Origin: Actinoallomurus sp040655075
GTDB lineage: Bacteria > Actinomycetota > Actinomycetes > Streptosporangiales > Streptosporangiaceae
Direction of reading: 5' to 3'
Assembly (NCBI RefSeq): GCF_040655075.1
Contig: NZ_JBFAJC010000033.1
Location: 1-64,000 of the forward strand
Length of the DNA: 64,000 bases
The notes under the pieces are model-generated. The model was not told where the DNA came from and made no database searches. It saw nothing but the letters and a program-made list of their open reading frames with translations. The position numbers and the translations under genes are program-made. Shown here piece by piece: positions 18,401 to 30,400 of the stretch. How positions within the stretch are numbered: the stretch's first letter is position 1; the number at the start of each line of letters is the position of its first letter.

Positions 18401-21400
18401 CATGGCGCGCAAGAGCTCCATGCTGGAGGAGTTCGACGGCGGGTACGAGGAGGGTCACCCGTCGCTGAGCTACCGGCAGGAGCGGGAGTACCGGGCCGGG
18501 CTCAAGGTGATCCGGAGTCGCCTGTCCAGCGATTGGGTGCATGCGAGGACCGAGGAGGAGTACGCCGCGCTCGTCGAGTCGGCCCGCGCCGATCTCGCCG
18601 AGCTCCGCGCCCGCGCGGTGGCGCGCGAGGAGGCGTACCAGCAGTGGCTTTCCGACCCCGAGTGGCGGGTGGACTTCGGTGAGGTGAACGTCACCCGCAC
18701 CCCGGTCGAGGCCTACGGGAAGTCGGGCGGTACGAGCGAGATCGACGGGGCGCCGGAGGGTAAGCGGCCGGCGACCGTGTCGGAGGGGCCGCCGCGCGAC
18801 CCGGACGACCGGCGGCCGTACGTCGAGGACGCTCCGGAGGAGGAGCCGAGCCCGCCGCAGCCCCCCGAGGACGCCGAGACGCTGCTGATGGAGCTCGAGC
18901 CTCCGCCGGCCGTCCACTCGGCCGCGATGATCGAGGCGCAGAACCACGTACGCCAGGAACTGGCCGCCCTGCGGGATGAGGTCGCGCGGCGCGACGAGGC
19001 GTACGTCGAGTTCGAAAAGGGGCTTGCCGACCACCCGGGACGCCGCGACGACATTCCCTGGTCCGAGCGTCGGTCACTGCGGGACTGGTTCGCCGACCAG
19101 TGGGTCGCCGGTGGGGACCGCGCGGAGCTGGGTGCGGAGCTCACCCGGCGGCTGGACGAGGCCCACAAGGCCGTCGCGGCGAATCAAGCCTTCGACCGTG
19201 AAGTGGCCGAGAGCCGGTGGATGCGGTTGCGTGCGGAGGACGCCGCCCTGCAGGACGATCCGCGTGTCGTGGCGCTGCGGAACCGCTTCACCAGCGAGTC
19301 GACCGAGGCGCTCAAGGACGACGAGCGGGCCGCCCTGATCGAGGAACTGCGCGACGAATACCGGCAGATCCGTACGACCTCGGGGCGGAGCGCCGCGGCG
19401 AACCGCGCCTTCAAGGCCGCGCTGACCGTCGACGGCCCGAACGGCCGCGTCGACCTGAGCCGGGGCGGCAGCACCTGGGACGAGGCCACCCGCAACTGGC
19501 ATGAGCAGGAGCTGGCCCAGCTCCGGGAGCGCTACACCGACGAGCGCACGGCGCTCACGGACCCGGTGGCGCCGGAGGCGGTCCAGCTGACCGAGACCAT
19601 CCGGCAGGACGCCCTCAAGCTGATGGCCCATTCCAGGCCGATCGCCGAGCTGGGCCGCCGGCTGGACCAGGTCGCCGAACGTCATCAGCCCGGCCACGCG
19701 TGGGCGAAGGAGACCCGGGACTGGTACCAGGCCGAGCAGACCGCGCTCACCAAGGAAACCATCGCCGCGATGAGCGACCAGCCGTTCGACACGCGGCTGC
19801 GAGCCCGGCTGGAGGCGCGCTACACCGAGCAGCTCAAGGTCCTGAACGACGTCGCCGCCGAGCGGGAGCTGGCGAGGCAGGAGTTCGCCCGTGTCTCGGC
19901 CGGGCAGGTGAGCGGGCAGGCGACGCTGAAGTCCCACGAGACGGTGACGTGGGTGAACCAGCGGATCGAGGAGATCCGCCTGGCCTACGTCCAGGCACAG
20001 CTCGAGGACAACGCCGCCCAGGAGGCCCAGAGCAGTGGCGTGGAGTTCGTCCCCGCGCCGCCGGAGGCCGATGCCTGGCGTGTCCGCGGCTGGCAGCGGC
20101 AGCAGAAACAGGTGAACGACGATTTCCTGCAGCTGCGCGCCCAGCGTGTGGAGGAGCTGGCGCTCCTCGAGGCCTCGGGAACCGAGCAGGCCCGTACGAC
20201 CTTCGACGAGGGCATCGAGGCCTGGCTGCTGAAGCGTCCTGGAGCGCAGGACGACCCCGTTTTCCCGCAGGTCAAGGAACAGATGCGGGAGGAGTACGAG
20301 CGTCGGCTGCTGGCGGCCGGCCCGGACCGGCAGGAGGTCATCGACGCCCTCCCCGACGAGCTGGATCTGGAGGCGGCCCGGCAGCTCCAGATCAGTCTCG
20401 GCCTGGCCGCTTTCGAGCGGGGCGCCGCCGCTTGGCAGCGCCCCCGGTTGGGCACGCCGGATCACCGCCTGCCGCGCGTGCTGAGTTCGAGCGTGATCGA
20501 GGCCGTGCTGAGGGAAGAGCGGCCGGAGTTCCAGCGGCGCTGGGAGGAGGCCGTACGAGAGATCTTCAGCGAGCCTTCCGACGTCCACGAGAATCTGGCG
20601 GCGAACTTGGAGACCGCCCGCGACCGGTTGCGCGAGCTGAGCGAGGGCCTCCTGTTCGACGCCCTGGACAACCGCGCGGGCCTGGCCTCGGAGTTGGAGC
20701 GCTTCGACGGGCTGTTCGGCGACGCGGCGGTCTCCTTCACCGGTCACCTGTCCGCGGACGACCACGCTCTCCTCGACGTCTTCGAGGCCCGCAAGACCGT
20801 ACTGTCCGGGCCGGGACGCGAGAGCGTGCAGCGCGATGTCCGGGAGACGTTGCGGAAGGCGTACGCCCGCCACCTCCCGACCGGTAGCCGGATCACCGAC
20901 GTACGTCTGGCCCAGTGGACGGAGGCGTTCGACAAGGCGGTCGCCTCGGTGCCGTCCCGGCTCGCAGAGCAGGCCGCCCGTGAGACCGTGCTGCGGCGCG
21001 TCCTGACCACCGTCAAGACCACGCAAGAGGAGTGGGCCAAAGATCCGGGCCTGACCGGGGCGTTCGGTGAGAGGTTCGGCGTCCGGCAGGGCGCCGCACT
21101 GGCCCAGCGGCTGTTGGCCCCGCTGCAGAAGTCTCTCGCCCGGGACGTCGACGACCGCTTCGCCAAGGCCTTCACCGGCGAGCAGGACAAGCCGCTGAAG
21201 GACCGCGTCAAGGAATGGCGCACGTGGTACGACGAGGCCTTGGGCGCCGACCGGCTGAAGACGTCGATCGCCGTGGAGGTGGCACGCCAGAGCATGGCCG
21301 GCAGGGCCGAGCAGCTCTTCGCCGAACATGCCCCGCGCTGGCATGCCGAACACCCCGACCAGCCGATGACCGAAGACGACCTCGATCGGGCGCGGTCCGG

Positions 21401-24400
21401 CCTGCGCGAACGCACCCTCGCCGCCTACGACAACGTCTTCGGCTTCGCCGTGAAGACGCCGGCCGACCTCGACGGCCGCGTGGCGGTCTGGGATCAGCGG
21501 GTGGAGGGGCTCATCGGTGACCTGCCCGGCCATCTCGCCTTCGAGGCCAACGCCCTGGCCGCCCTCAACGGACTGGGCCGCCAATTCCACACGCTCAGCC
21601 AAGGCCATCCCGAGGGCGACGAGGAATGGCTGGACCGCAACGGCGAGAAGTTCGAAGAGAAATCGTTCGACAATTACCGCATCATGTTCGGCCCACCGGA
21701 CCTGTCCGCCATCTGGCAGGACCGGCAGAAGGCCACCACTGACGCGTTCCCGGCGGGCCGTGCGGAAGCCGCCGTCGAGGCGGCCGCGACGGCGGAGACC
21801 GATCCCACGGTCGAGCCGGACCTGACGCCCGAGTCGGCCGAGGCAGCGGCGCTGGAGCGGAGCTTCGAAACGCTCCTGTGGTCCGACGTCCGCAAGGAAC
21901 TGCAGCGTCACCACCTGCCCACCGCCGACGAGGACGCGCGGGAGCTGCGGGCCGAGCTGCCCGAGAGGTACTGGGCGTTGGCCCGGTCCGATCGGCGGTA
22001 CCGGAAATCGGCGGCCGTGAAGATCGTGCTCGATTACCTCGAGTCCAAGGGGCTGCCCGGCGGCGGGTCCGCGGAGGAGAAGGAATATTGGGCGATCATG
22101 GCGCACCCGGACGTCGTGGATCCCAATGAGGTGGGCCCGCTGGTGCTGGCGAGGGGACCGCACCGTTCCACGCTCTCGGTCGAGACGAAGATAGTTTTCC
22201 TGGGGCCGGACGGCCTCTACTACAGGTACCGGAAGGACGCGACGGACGCGGGCGGCAGCGGCGTCGGCGTTGCGGTGGCGATCGCCGAAATCGACACCGG
22301 GGTGATGCGCGACCGCGCGGGGGAGAGCAGCTACGCTCCGCCGGATCTCGTGCACCGGACGGAACTCGCGGTGCAGGAGAGGTTCTCCGAGATTCCTGGC
22401 GAATTCGGCGGCCAGCCCTCTGTCGAGCTGGCGGACTTCCTCCCGCTGGGCTGGCGGCTCACCCCGGAAGGGGAGGGGTGGCTGATCGGCCCGCGGCCGA
22501 TCGGGGCTCCGCCGGACTCCCACAACCAGTACAACGTGGGCGCGGAGACGGCGGCGATCTATCGTCTGATCACCGAAGACGTCGCCGAGATGACCTGGCG
22601 CGACGAGTCGGAGGGTTATCTCACCCGCACTCATCTGGCCGACGCGCAGGCCTTCGCCGACTACTTCGCGGCACGAATGTTCGCCTACGAGACCCTTGGG
22701 CGCATTCCCGAGGACCTGTCGGCTGTCTACCCCTATCTGAACATTCCCGATCTCGCATTGCAGGAACTGCGCTCCCACGCCTTCACGGAGTACGTGATCA
22801 CGGCGACGCACCTCAACGGTCCGGTGCATCCCGGTATCAACAAGGCGCACGTGGCGTACCTCATCCGGCACGAGGCCGGCTACCGTTTCAAGTCGCTGCC
22901 GGAACGGGCGCAGGCGTTCGTTCGGGCCGACCGGGAGGCGTTCCGCGGTGGCGTGGAAGAAAAGTTCCTGACGCGTATTCCGGACTACTTCGAGCGGTTC
23001 CAGAACCACAACGGCGAGCCATTCCCGGCCGACAGCCTGCTGGCGACGGAACTGGACATCAGTAAGTATCTCGACGGCGCGCTCACCGGTACAAAAGGGC
23101 AGACACTGGCGGCACTGCTCGGCCTGAAGGTCCTCCCGGAATTCGACACGGAGGGCGGACCGCTCGCCAAGGCCGTCCTGGAGATCGGTTACTACGGCCA
23201 GTTGATGACCGACGTGGCGACGTCGCGGCAGTACCTCCAGAGGCTGACGGACAAGGTGCGGTCGCTGGAGCCCTGGGTCCAGCGCCTGCACAATCCCACC
23301 GCCGCGGACCTGGCGGAGATCGAGGCCGCGCGGACGGCAGTGCGGCAGCTGGCCCCGCAGGACGGGGTGGGGCTCGAGCTCGAGCCGGCCGAGCACTTCG
23401 ACCCGGTCTACCACTCGGATGACTGGCCGGCGGTGCGTGAGCGTTATGAGAAGAACCTCGCCGAGCAGATGGCCAGGCGCCTGGGCGCCGACCGGGTGAA
23501 CGACCTCATCGCCGCGACCCAGCACGGTCCTCGCTTCTCTCACCATTCCCCGGGGGAGCGGCCCCATTGGTGGCGAACCTGGATGCGGGAGTCGCGCGGT
23601 TACCGGATGAGCGAGAGGGCGCCGGGCTTCGAAACGTACTTCGCGTACTACCGGAGCCAGGCCCCGGAGGCCGACGACGGCCACGAGATCCTCGCGGCGA
23701 TGATCGCCTCGCAGGTGGCCCGGGGAGTGCCGCTGTTCGAGGTCGTGCTCGCCTGGTGGCGGGCCGGGTACGGCGGCGACGCGGCGAACGGGGGGCTGTT
23801 CAGCGAGGCGTCGGAACTGTACGAGTTCGTCGACGTCACGCTCGCGCCCAGGGCCGACGTCACGGATCCGCGGCGGGTGCAGGCGCTGACGCCGCCGCAC
23901 CTCACGATGTACGACCCGCTGGTCGGCTGGACGTTCGACGGCGACCTCGCCGATCCGGCCGGTCGGATGGGACTCTCGCGGCGGGAGGCCGCCGCCCTGC
24001 TGGCGTTCGGCGAGCTGCCGCCCGAGGGCTCCGGAGACGCCCTGACCGACCTTCAGTGGGTCGTCGCCCGGAGGGCGGCCCTGCGCCTTCCCGAGTCGGA
24101 CCAGTGGGTGTGGACCGCCATGTGGCACCAGGGGGATCCGGTGTCGTTCCCCCAGATGGCCGCGGGGCTGCCGATGACGATGCCGGCGATCGCACGCGTA
24201 TGGGGGTCCCCAGAGGAGGCCATGGCGTCCGTCCAGCCCGACGGACCCGGCTGGATGGTCCTCTCCCGAGTGCATCACACCGTTCACGACGCGGGCGTTT
24301 TCGGCCCGGCCAGCGGCCAGGGCCACGTGCGCTACCTCGTGGACGGCGGCACGTTCACCGTCACCGAGGTGCGCACCAACGTCGATGAGCAGCGTGTCGA

Positions 24401-27400
24401 GCTGGTGTTCGCTTCGCCGGAGAACGCGGTGCAGGAGGGCGCGCTCCAGAACGCGGACGGGCGACAGTACGGGAGCCTCTTCCTCACCCCCGAGGACTGG
24501 GAGCGGGTGGCGGCGCGGTTCGCGCAGGTGGAGAGCACCGTCGTGGCCTGGGGTCGGGACCAGAACGGGCAGCTGATCACGACGGCCTTCAGGACGCCGT
24601 ACGCGGATCCGGCCCGGCTGTGGGTGTACGGCGGGTACGACGCCGCGCTCGGAGCGCCCGCCGTCTACGCGAGCGGCCAGGCGGCGCGGCTGGCGCAGGA
24701 GGGGTACACCGACCTGCTGTTGCTGGCCGATGCCGGGTACTCCGAGGCGATGTCGCGCACGCTGTCGGGACTGGCGCAGGAGCACGGCCTGCGGATTCAC
24801 ACCGCCCCGCTGGCGCTCGTCCAGGAGTACGTGGACGAGCCGGCGGTGTTCCACCTGCCGCTCGACGCACAGGGCCGGCCGACCTCCTGGGTGACGTACC
24901 TGCCGGACGGCGGCGTGTACCAGCCGGCGCGGGAGATCGCCTGGGCGTACGCGTCCCCGCAGGCATACCCGGACCTGGCGCGCATCGGCCTGTTCGGGGG
25001 CTCACCGGACACCGGAATCGATCCGCTGGCGGCGCACTGGCCGATCGGCCGGGAGCTGACAGTCGGAGAGCGGCGTTTCGGGGACGTCACGCCCGTAACG
25101 GGCCACGAGGTGCCGGCGCCGTCGGATGGCAAGGCGGCGGTGCGGACGTTCACCTACTCGCGGATGCTGGAGTCGCGCTCCGAGCCCGTGACCTATGAGG
25201 TCAGTGAACTGGGCTGGATCCGGCTCCCCGACGGCCGGCCGCTCTCCCCGGAGGGCTGGCGGCGGTTCGGCGACGACTTCTTCCACGAGCCGACGGGCGC
25301 GTTCCTCCGGGGCGACAACGGCTGGATCGGTCAGGCCGGCAACGCGGAGGCGCTGCGCGAGGTGCCGCGCGAACCGAACGAGATCCCGCCGTACACTCTC
25401 GTCGCCCGGCCGAAGGCCATCTATCTCGTACCGGCAGGCGACGACCACGCGGCAGCGGTACGCATCCCGCTGACCGAGGCGCCGCCCCTGTCCGAGGTGC
25501 AGCGGATCGTCGAGGACGTGGCGGTCTGGGCGGCTGGGGAGGAGCACCTGCCTTCTGATGAGGAGCAGGCGTGCATGGTGTTGGTCCGCGGGTTTGTGGA
25601 GCGGTTCGCCGGCGGTACGGGTCATATTCGTTCGGCGGGTGCGGTCGATGATGAGTTGACGGTGCCGGACGCGGTGAACGTGCGGTATCTGGGTCTGCCA
25701 CGTTCGGACTGGGGACCGGTGACTTCGTGGGAGTCTCTGGTCGGTGCCCTGGCCCAGAGCCGGCGGCAGGTTCCCGGCGCTGATCGCGGTGACGTCCCTG
25801 CGCTTGAGGTTGTGGCGGTGAAGCAGTCGGGGGGCAAGGGCCACGCTCTGGTGCTGATCCGTACGGCCGACGGCGGGGTGCGGGTCTTCGATCCGCGGTT
25901 CGACGCCGACACGCGGCAGAACGCCGTATCCGAAGGCACGACCGGGAACCTGACCGGCGGCTGGGCCGGGAAGTGGCTGTATCAGGCAGACCTCGACCAC
26001 ATGAACCGGACGTGGTCGCCGGTCACCGCTCGTGTCCTGGCGGTGAATGAGTACGGCCATGTGATCAAGCCTCGGCCGCTGGATGCGTCTGGTGCGGTTC
26101 TGGAGTCCGCGTCGCAGTTGCAGGCTCTCACCGACCCGTCCGACCCCCGCATCGGTACTGGGCCTGCGCCGGCGGGCGCCGCTCTCTCCGTAACCCTAGG
26201 AGTGTGCCAGTGGCCCATCCGCCTGTACGAGGGGCTGAATCTGAATTTCACCATCTTGAGTCCGGAAAGGGACGCATCCAAGCCAGAACTGTTCGTCACA
26301 TGCAGCCAGCCGACCGTATCGTACAGGGAAGACGGCCAGCCATCCCTTTACTGCCCGTCGTGCGAGGAAGAACATGCGCGGGACGGGCGCAGGATGACCA
26401 GTCTGGCGCGCGACGCGCGGAGAAAGTTCATCAGCCTCGCGAAAGCGGCGGACTCTGCTTGTCGGTGGCCCGTCGGCTTGGGCGCGGATGTGGATTTCAC
26501 CAGGCTGGATCCGAAGAGGGACGCTAGCGATAAAGGCAAATTCATCACGTGCGGCCAGCCGGTCGACGTGTCCGCCTTTATCGTCAGCGGCGGAGGCGGT
26601 TCCAGGCCGGCCTACTGCAAGGATCATGTGGTGGCCTCCGAAGGAAGCAAAACCGATAGGGGATCGGCGGCGAGGAAGGCACGGATAGATCTCCTGGAAC
26701 GGGCCAGGCGCGTGGGTGCGGTTTTGGCCGGTGTGGGGTTGCGGCGGATTGGGGCGGTGGGTAATGGGGGTTGGATCTATGACGCGTTGATGGGTACGGC
26801 TGGGCCGGGTCTGTTCGGGGGTTTGACGGATCCGGTGGAGGTGCGCCGGTTTGTGGCTGGTCAGTTGCGGGTGCGGCCGGATTTGCAGCGTGTGGTGGCG
26901 GCGATCAGTCCGTTCTGGGGCGAGGTGGCTGATTGGATCGAGTCCGGTTCGGCGGGGAAAGACGTTCGTGGTGGCATTGAGCCGGAGTTGGTCGCGCGGG
27001 TGTTCGACCTGCATATTGAGGTTGTCACTCATGACGGTGATGTTTATCAGGTGGGGGATGGGCGGCGTCGGGTCACGCTGGTTCACTGGGCTGCTGCTGG
27101 TCATTGGGAGGGCACACAGACTATTTCGGTTGGACCGGAACCGCGCGGGTATCGGTGGTTTCGGTTGCCGGTGGCGATGGCTGGTTTTGCTGGGTTTTTT
27201 GATGCGTTCTTGCGTGCGGCCAGGGCCGCCGGGCTCGCCGACACTGGAGCCACCGTCGAAGAGTTGCGAGTCGGGCTCGCGAATGCGGTGGAGAATCCGG
27301 TGGTTCAGCAGGAGGAGTTTCCTCCTGAGATGGTCGGTTCGGTGCACCGGATGTGGGTTGCTGCTCGTGTCGCTGAGGGGATCGATCCGCAGGCGTTGAC

Positions 27401-30400
27401 GGTTGACGCACTATGGCGTTCGATCGCTGGGCAGCTTCGTGATGGTTCATGGAATGGTGAGGGCCGGGCGCTGGTCTTCCACCTGATCGCGAACCGCTAC
27501 AACACCGGGCTGCGCATCCTGTCCCCCCAAAGCGCGATGGAAGCGTTCGGTGATCCCGGCGCATCCGATTTCCTCGCCTTGTACCAGCCCATCGGCTACC
27601 AGCGGGATGCCATCGAACCCTCGCCGGCCTCAGCCGTGCCTGTGCCGGTGTCCCCATTGCTCGTTATGGATGACGTTCCTGATTCGCCGGTCAGTGAGCC
27701 GGCCGAGGAGCGGCGGGCCGAGATCCGGGATGTGAGGGCGCGTCTGGAGTTGGGTGAGGAGGGCCTGGGGGCGCCTTATGAAGGCGATGTAACGCTGCAG
27801 GGCTCGAATCCGCCGGCCGCTCATACCATCTCCGCGGGGCAGGACGTCAGCCGGGAATCGTTGGGCGGACCGCTTGATTCTCGTCTCGAGGCAGGGCCTT
27901 CGCGGGGGCCCCAAGGCCCGGTCACCGCTGGTCCCCGCTCCACGGCGAATGGTTGCCAGTGGCCTGAGGGCCTGCGCCCGGGCCAGGATCTCACTGGGCT
28001 GAAGGTGCGTACGGCCGCAGGCGACAAGAACCGGTTCATCACGTGCGGCGAGCCGCCCGTACCGCGCCGCTCCGCGAGCGGCGCGGCACCGGTCTATTGC
28101 GAGGAACACTCGCGCACGCCCAGGCCGGCGGTCGCGGCGCGAATCGAGCGGGAAAGGCTCATCAGCGTCGCGCAAGCGGCGGGGGCTACCTGTCGGTGGC
28201 CCACCGACCTGCACGCGGATCTGGATCCCGCCAGGCTGGGTCCGCACCCGGGCTCAGGCAACAGCGACCTGTTCAACATGTGCGGCCGGACGGTCGTTGC
28301 ACCCTCCTCCCTCAACAAGAGACCGGCCTACTGCAAGGATCACGCGGAGGAAAAGGCAGACGGCTGGCGCGATCCGGGACGCGCGGCGGGCATCAAGCGG
28401 GAAGCACTCGTTCGGCGGGTCCGGCGTGTGGGTGCGGTTTTGGCTGCAATGGGGTTGCAGCGGGCCGGGGTGGCGGGTGATGGGGATCGGTTTTATGACG
28501 CGTTGATGTACACGGCTGGGCCGGGTCTGTTGGGGGGTATGACGGATCCGGCGCTGGTGCGCCGGTATGTGGCTGCCGTCTCGGTGGGGGATGAGGTCCA
28601 TGGTGGCGATGATCCGGGGCAGGCCGCCCGGGTGTTCGACCTGCGTATCGATGTTGCCACTGATGAGGGTGAGCTCTATCAGGTCGGGGACGGGCGGCAT
28701 CGGGTCACGCTGGTTCGCTGGACCGAAGATCGTTGGAGCGATGGTCGTTGGGAGGGCACGGAGGCTGTTTCGGTCGGCGAACTGGCCAGGTCGGTGTTGC
28801 CGGGGTATAGGTTGCGCCGGGTGCCGTTGGCGATGGCTGGTTTTGCTGGGTTTTTTGATGCGTTCTTGCGTACGGCCAGGGCTGCCGAGCTTGCCAATTC
28901 CGGAATCACCGCCGAGGAGTTGCGGGTCACGCTCGCGGATGCGCTGGAGGATCCGCGGATTCAGCAGGGGTTGCCCGCCGATGCGCCGTGGCGTTCGATT
29001 GCCGGCCGGCTTCGTGATGGTTCGTGGGATGGTGAGGGCTGGGCGCCGGTCTTTCATCTGACCGCCCAGTTGTATGAGGCGAGGCTCCGTGTTCTGCCCG
29101 CGGGTAACGCGGAGGAGATGTTCGGTGATCTGGAGGCTTCTGGTTTCCTCACTTTGTACCGGCCTGGCGATCATCAGTGGGATGGCACCGAGCGGTTGCC
29201 GGTCTCTGCTGCGCCAACCGGCACTCATTCGGCGCCGAGCGCGCCGCCGGATCTGCGGCCGGCCTCGAGCGTCTCGGAGGCGGACGTCTATGCGTTCAGC
29301 CGGGACGCGGTGCGGTGGTGGGGTCACCACGTGCTGCGGGTGGCGGAGGAATCGGTCGGCCTCTACGAATGGGTGGGGAATGAGCTCGTTCTCGAGGGGA
29401 ACCGCATCGAGGCCGCCGAGACCGTGGAGCAAGGCGCCAATGACTTCATCCGGTGGATCCGCGGGCGGGGACCGACGCCGACCGCGCTGAGCGGGATGAA
29501 CTGCTGGCAGGCACTCCTTTTCACGGCGTACTGGTCCGGTGCGGTCGATCGGAAATGGCTGGTACAGATCCACCGCGAGGCCGCTGAAGCGGCGACCATC
29601 GGCTACCACGCTCAATCGCACGCCTCGAAGCAATATGTCGAGAAGCTCCTGCGCGCCATGAGCGCCAGCGATACGCGGCATTATCAACGCGATCCGCGAA
29701 CCGGGCTGACGACACCGGATCTGCGCGCCGGGCATCTGGTTTTGATCAACCGGTCCGACCACGTGGCGCTGGCACTGGGAACGCGTGATTCCCAGGGGCG
29801 CCAGGAGGTGCTGAGCCACTGGGTCTACCCGGAGGCCGCACCGGGGCAGCCGTACGGCGAGCCCGACACCCGACCGGGGTTCCTCCAGCGGACGACGCTG
29901 GAGGAGTTGCTCGTCGGCATCACCAACCTTGATTCCATCGCGTCCGTGTTGCCGGCGTGGTGGTCGGGACTGGGGCACGCCCCCGCTCCCGGAGGCGACG
30001 CGGCACCGGTCGTGGAGCCCGCGAAGGTGGTTGCCAGGCCGGCGAGTGTGGACTGGCTGGATCGGCGGTTCGCGGCGCCTGTGGTGAAGGTCGTGACGGA
30101 GCGTTATGACCCGAAGATCGACTTCAAGTTCAGGAGGAACGGGTCTCCGTACGCGTCGGCGTGGGAGACGCAGGTCCGGATCAATGTTCAGCGGATCCAG
30201 GCGGCGAACGGCGCGTGGTTGCGTAATCACGTCGTTGTTCTGCCGGTGAGGCCGATGTTCGGGGTGACCTCTTCCGAGGTCGCGGAGGTGCAGCGGACGC
30301 TGAATCGGCTGCTGGATCAGTACGCGAACCGGGGATATGAGCTGGAGGTGTCGAAGGACCAGTTCTTCATGGCGTTGAAGCTGGTCGTCGACCCCCACCA

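Noticed and set aside
24240..24420. Possible ADP-ribosyltransferase segment (LSRVHHTVHDAG...FTVTEV)
   Set aside because: The R-S-E order and spacing could not be matched convincingly.
19074..24854. 1,926-codon minus-strand open frame inside the giant gene
   Set aside because: High GC3 on the plus strand leaves the complementary frame free of stops. Its product is Arg/Gly/Pro/His-rich low-complexity sequence without motifs.
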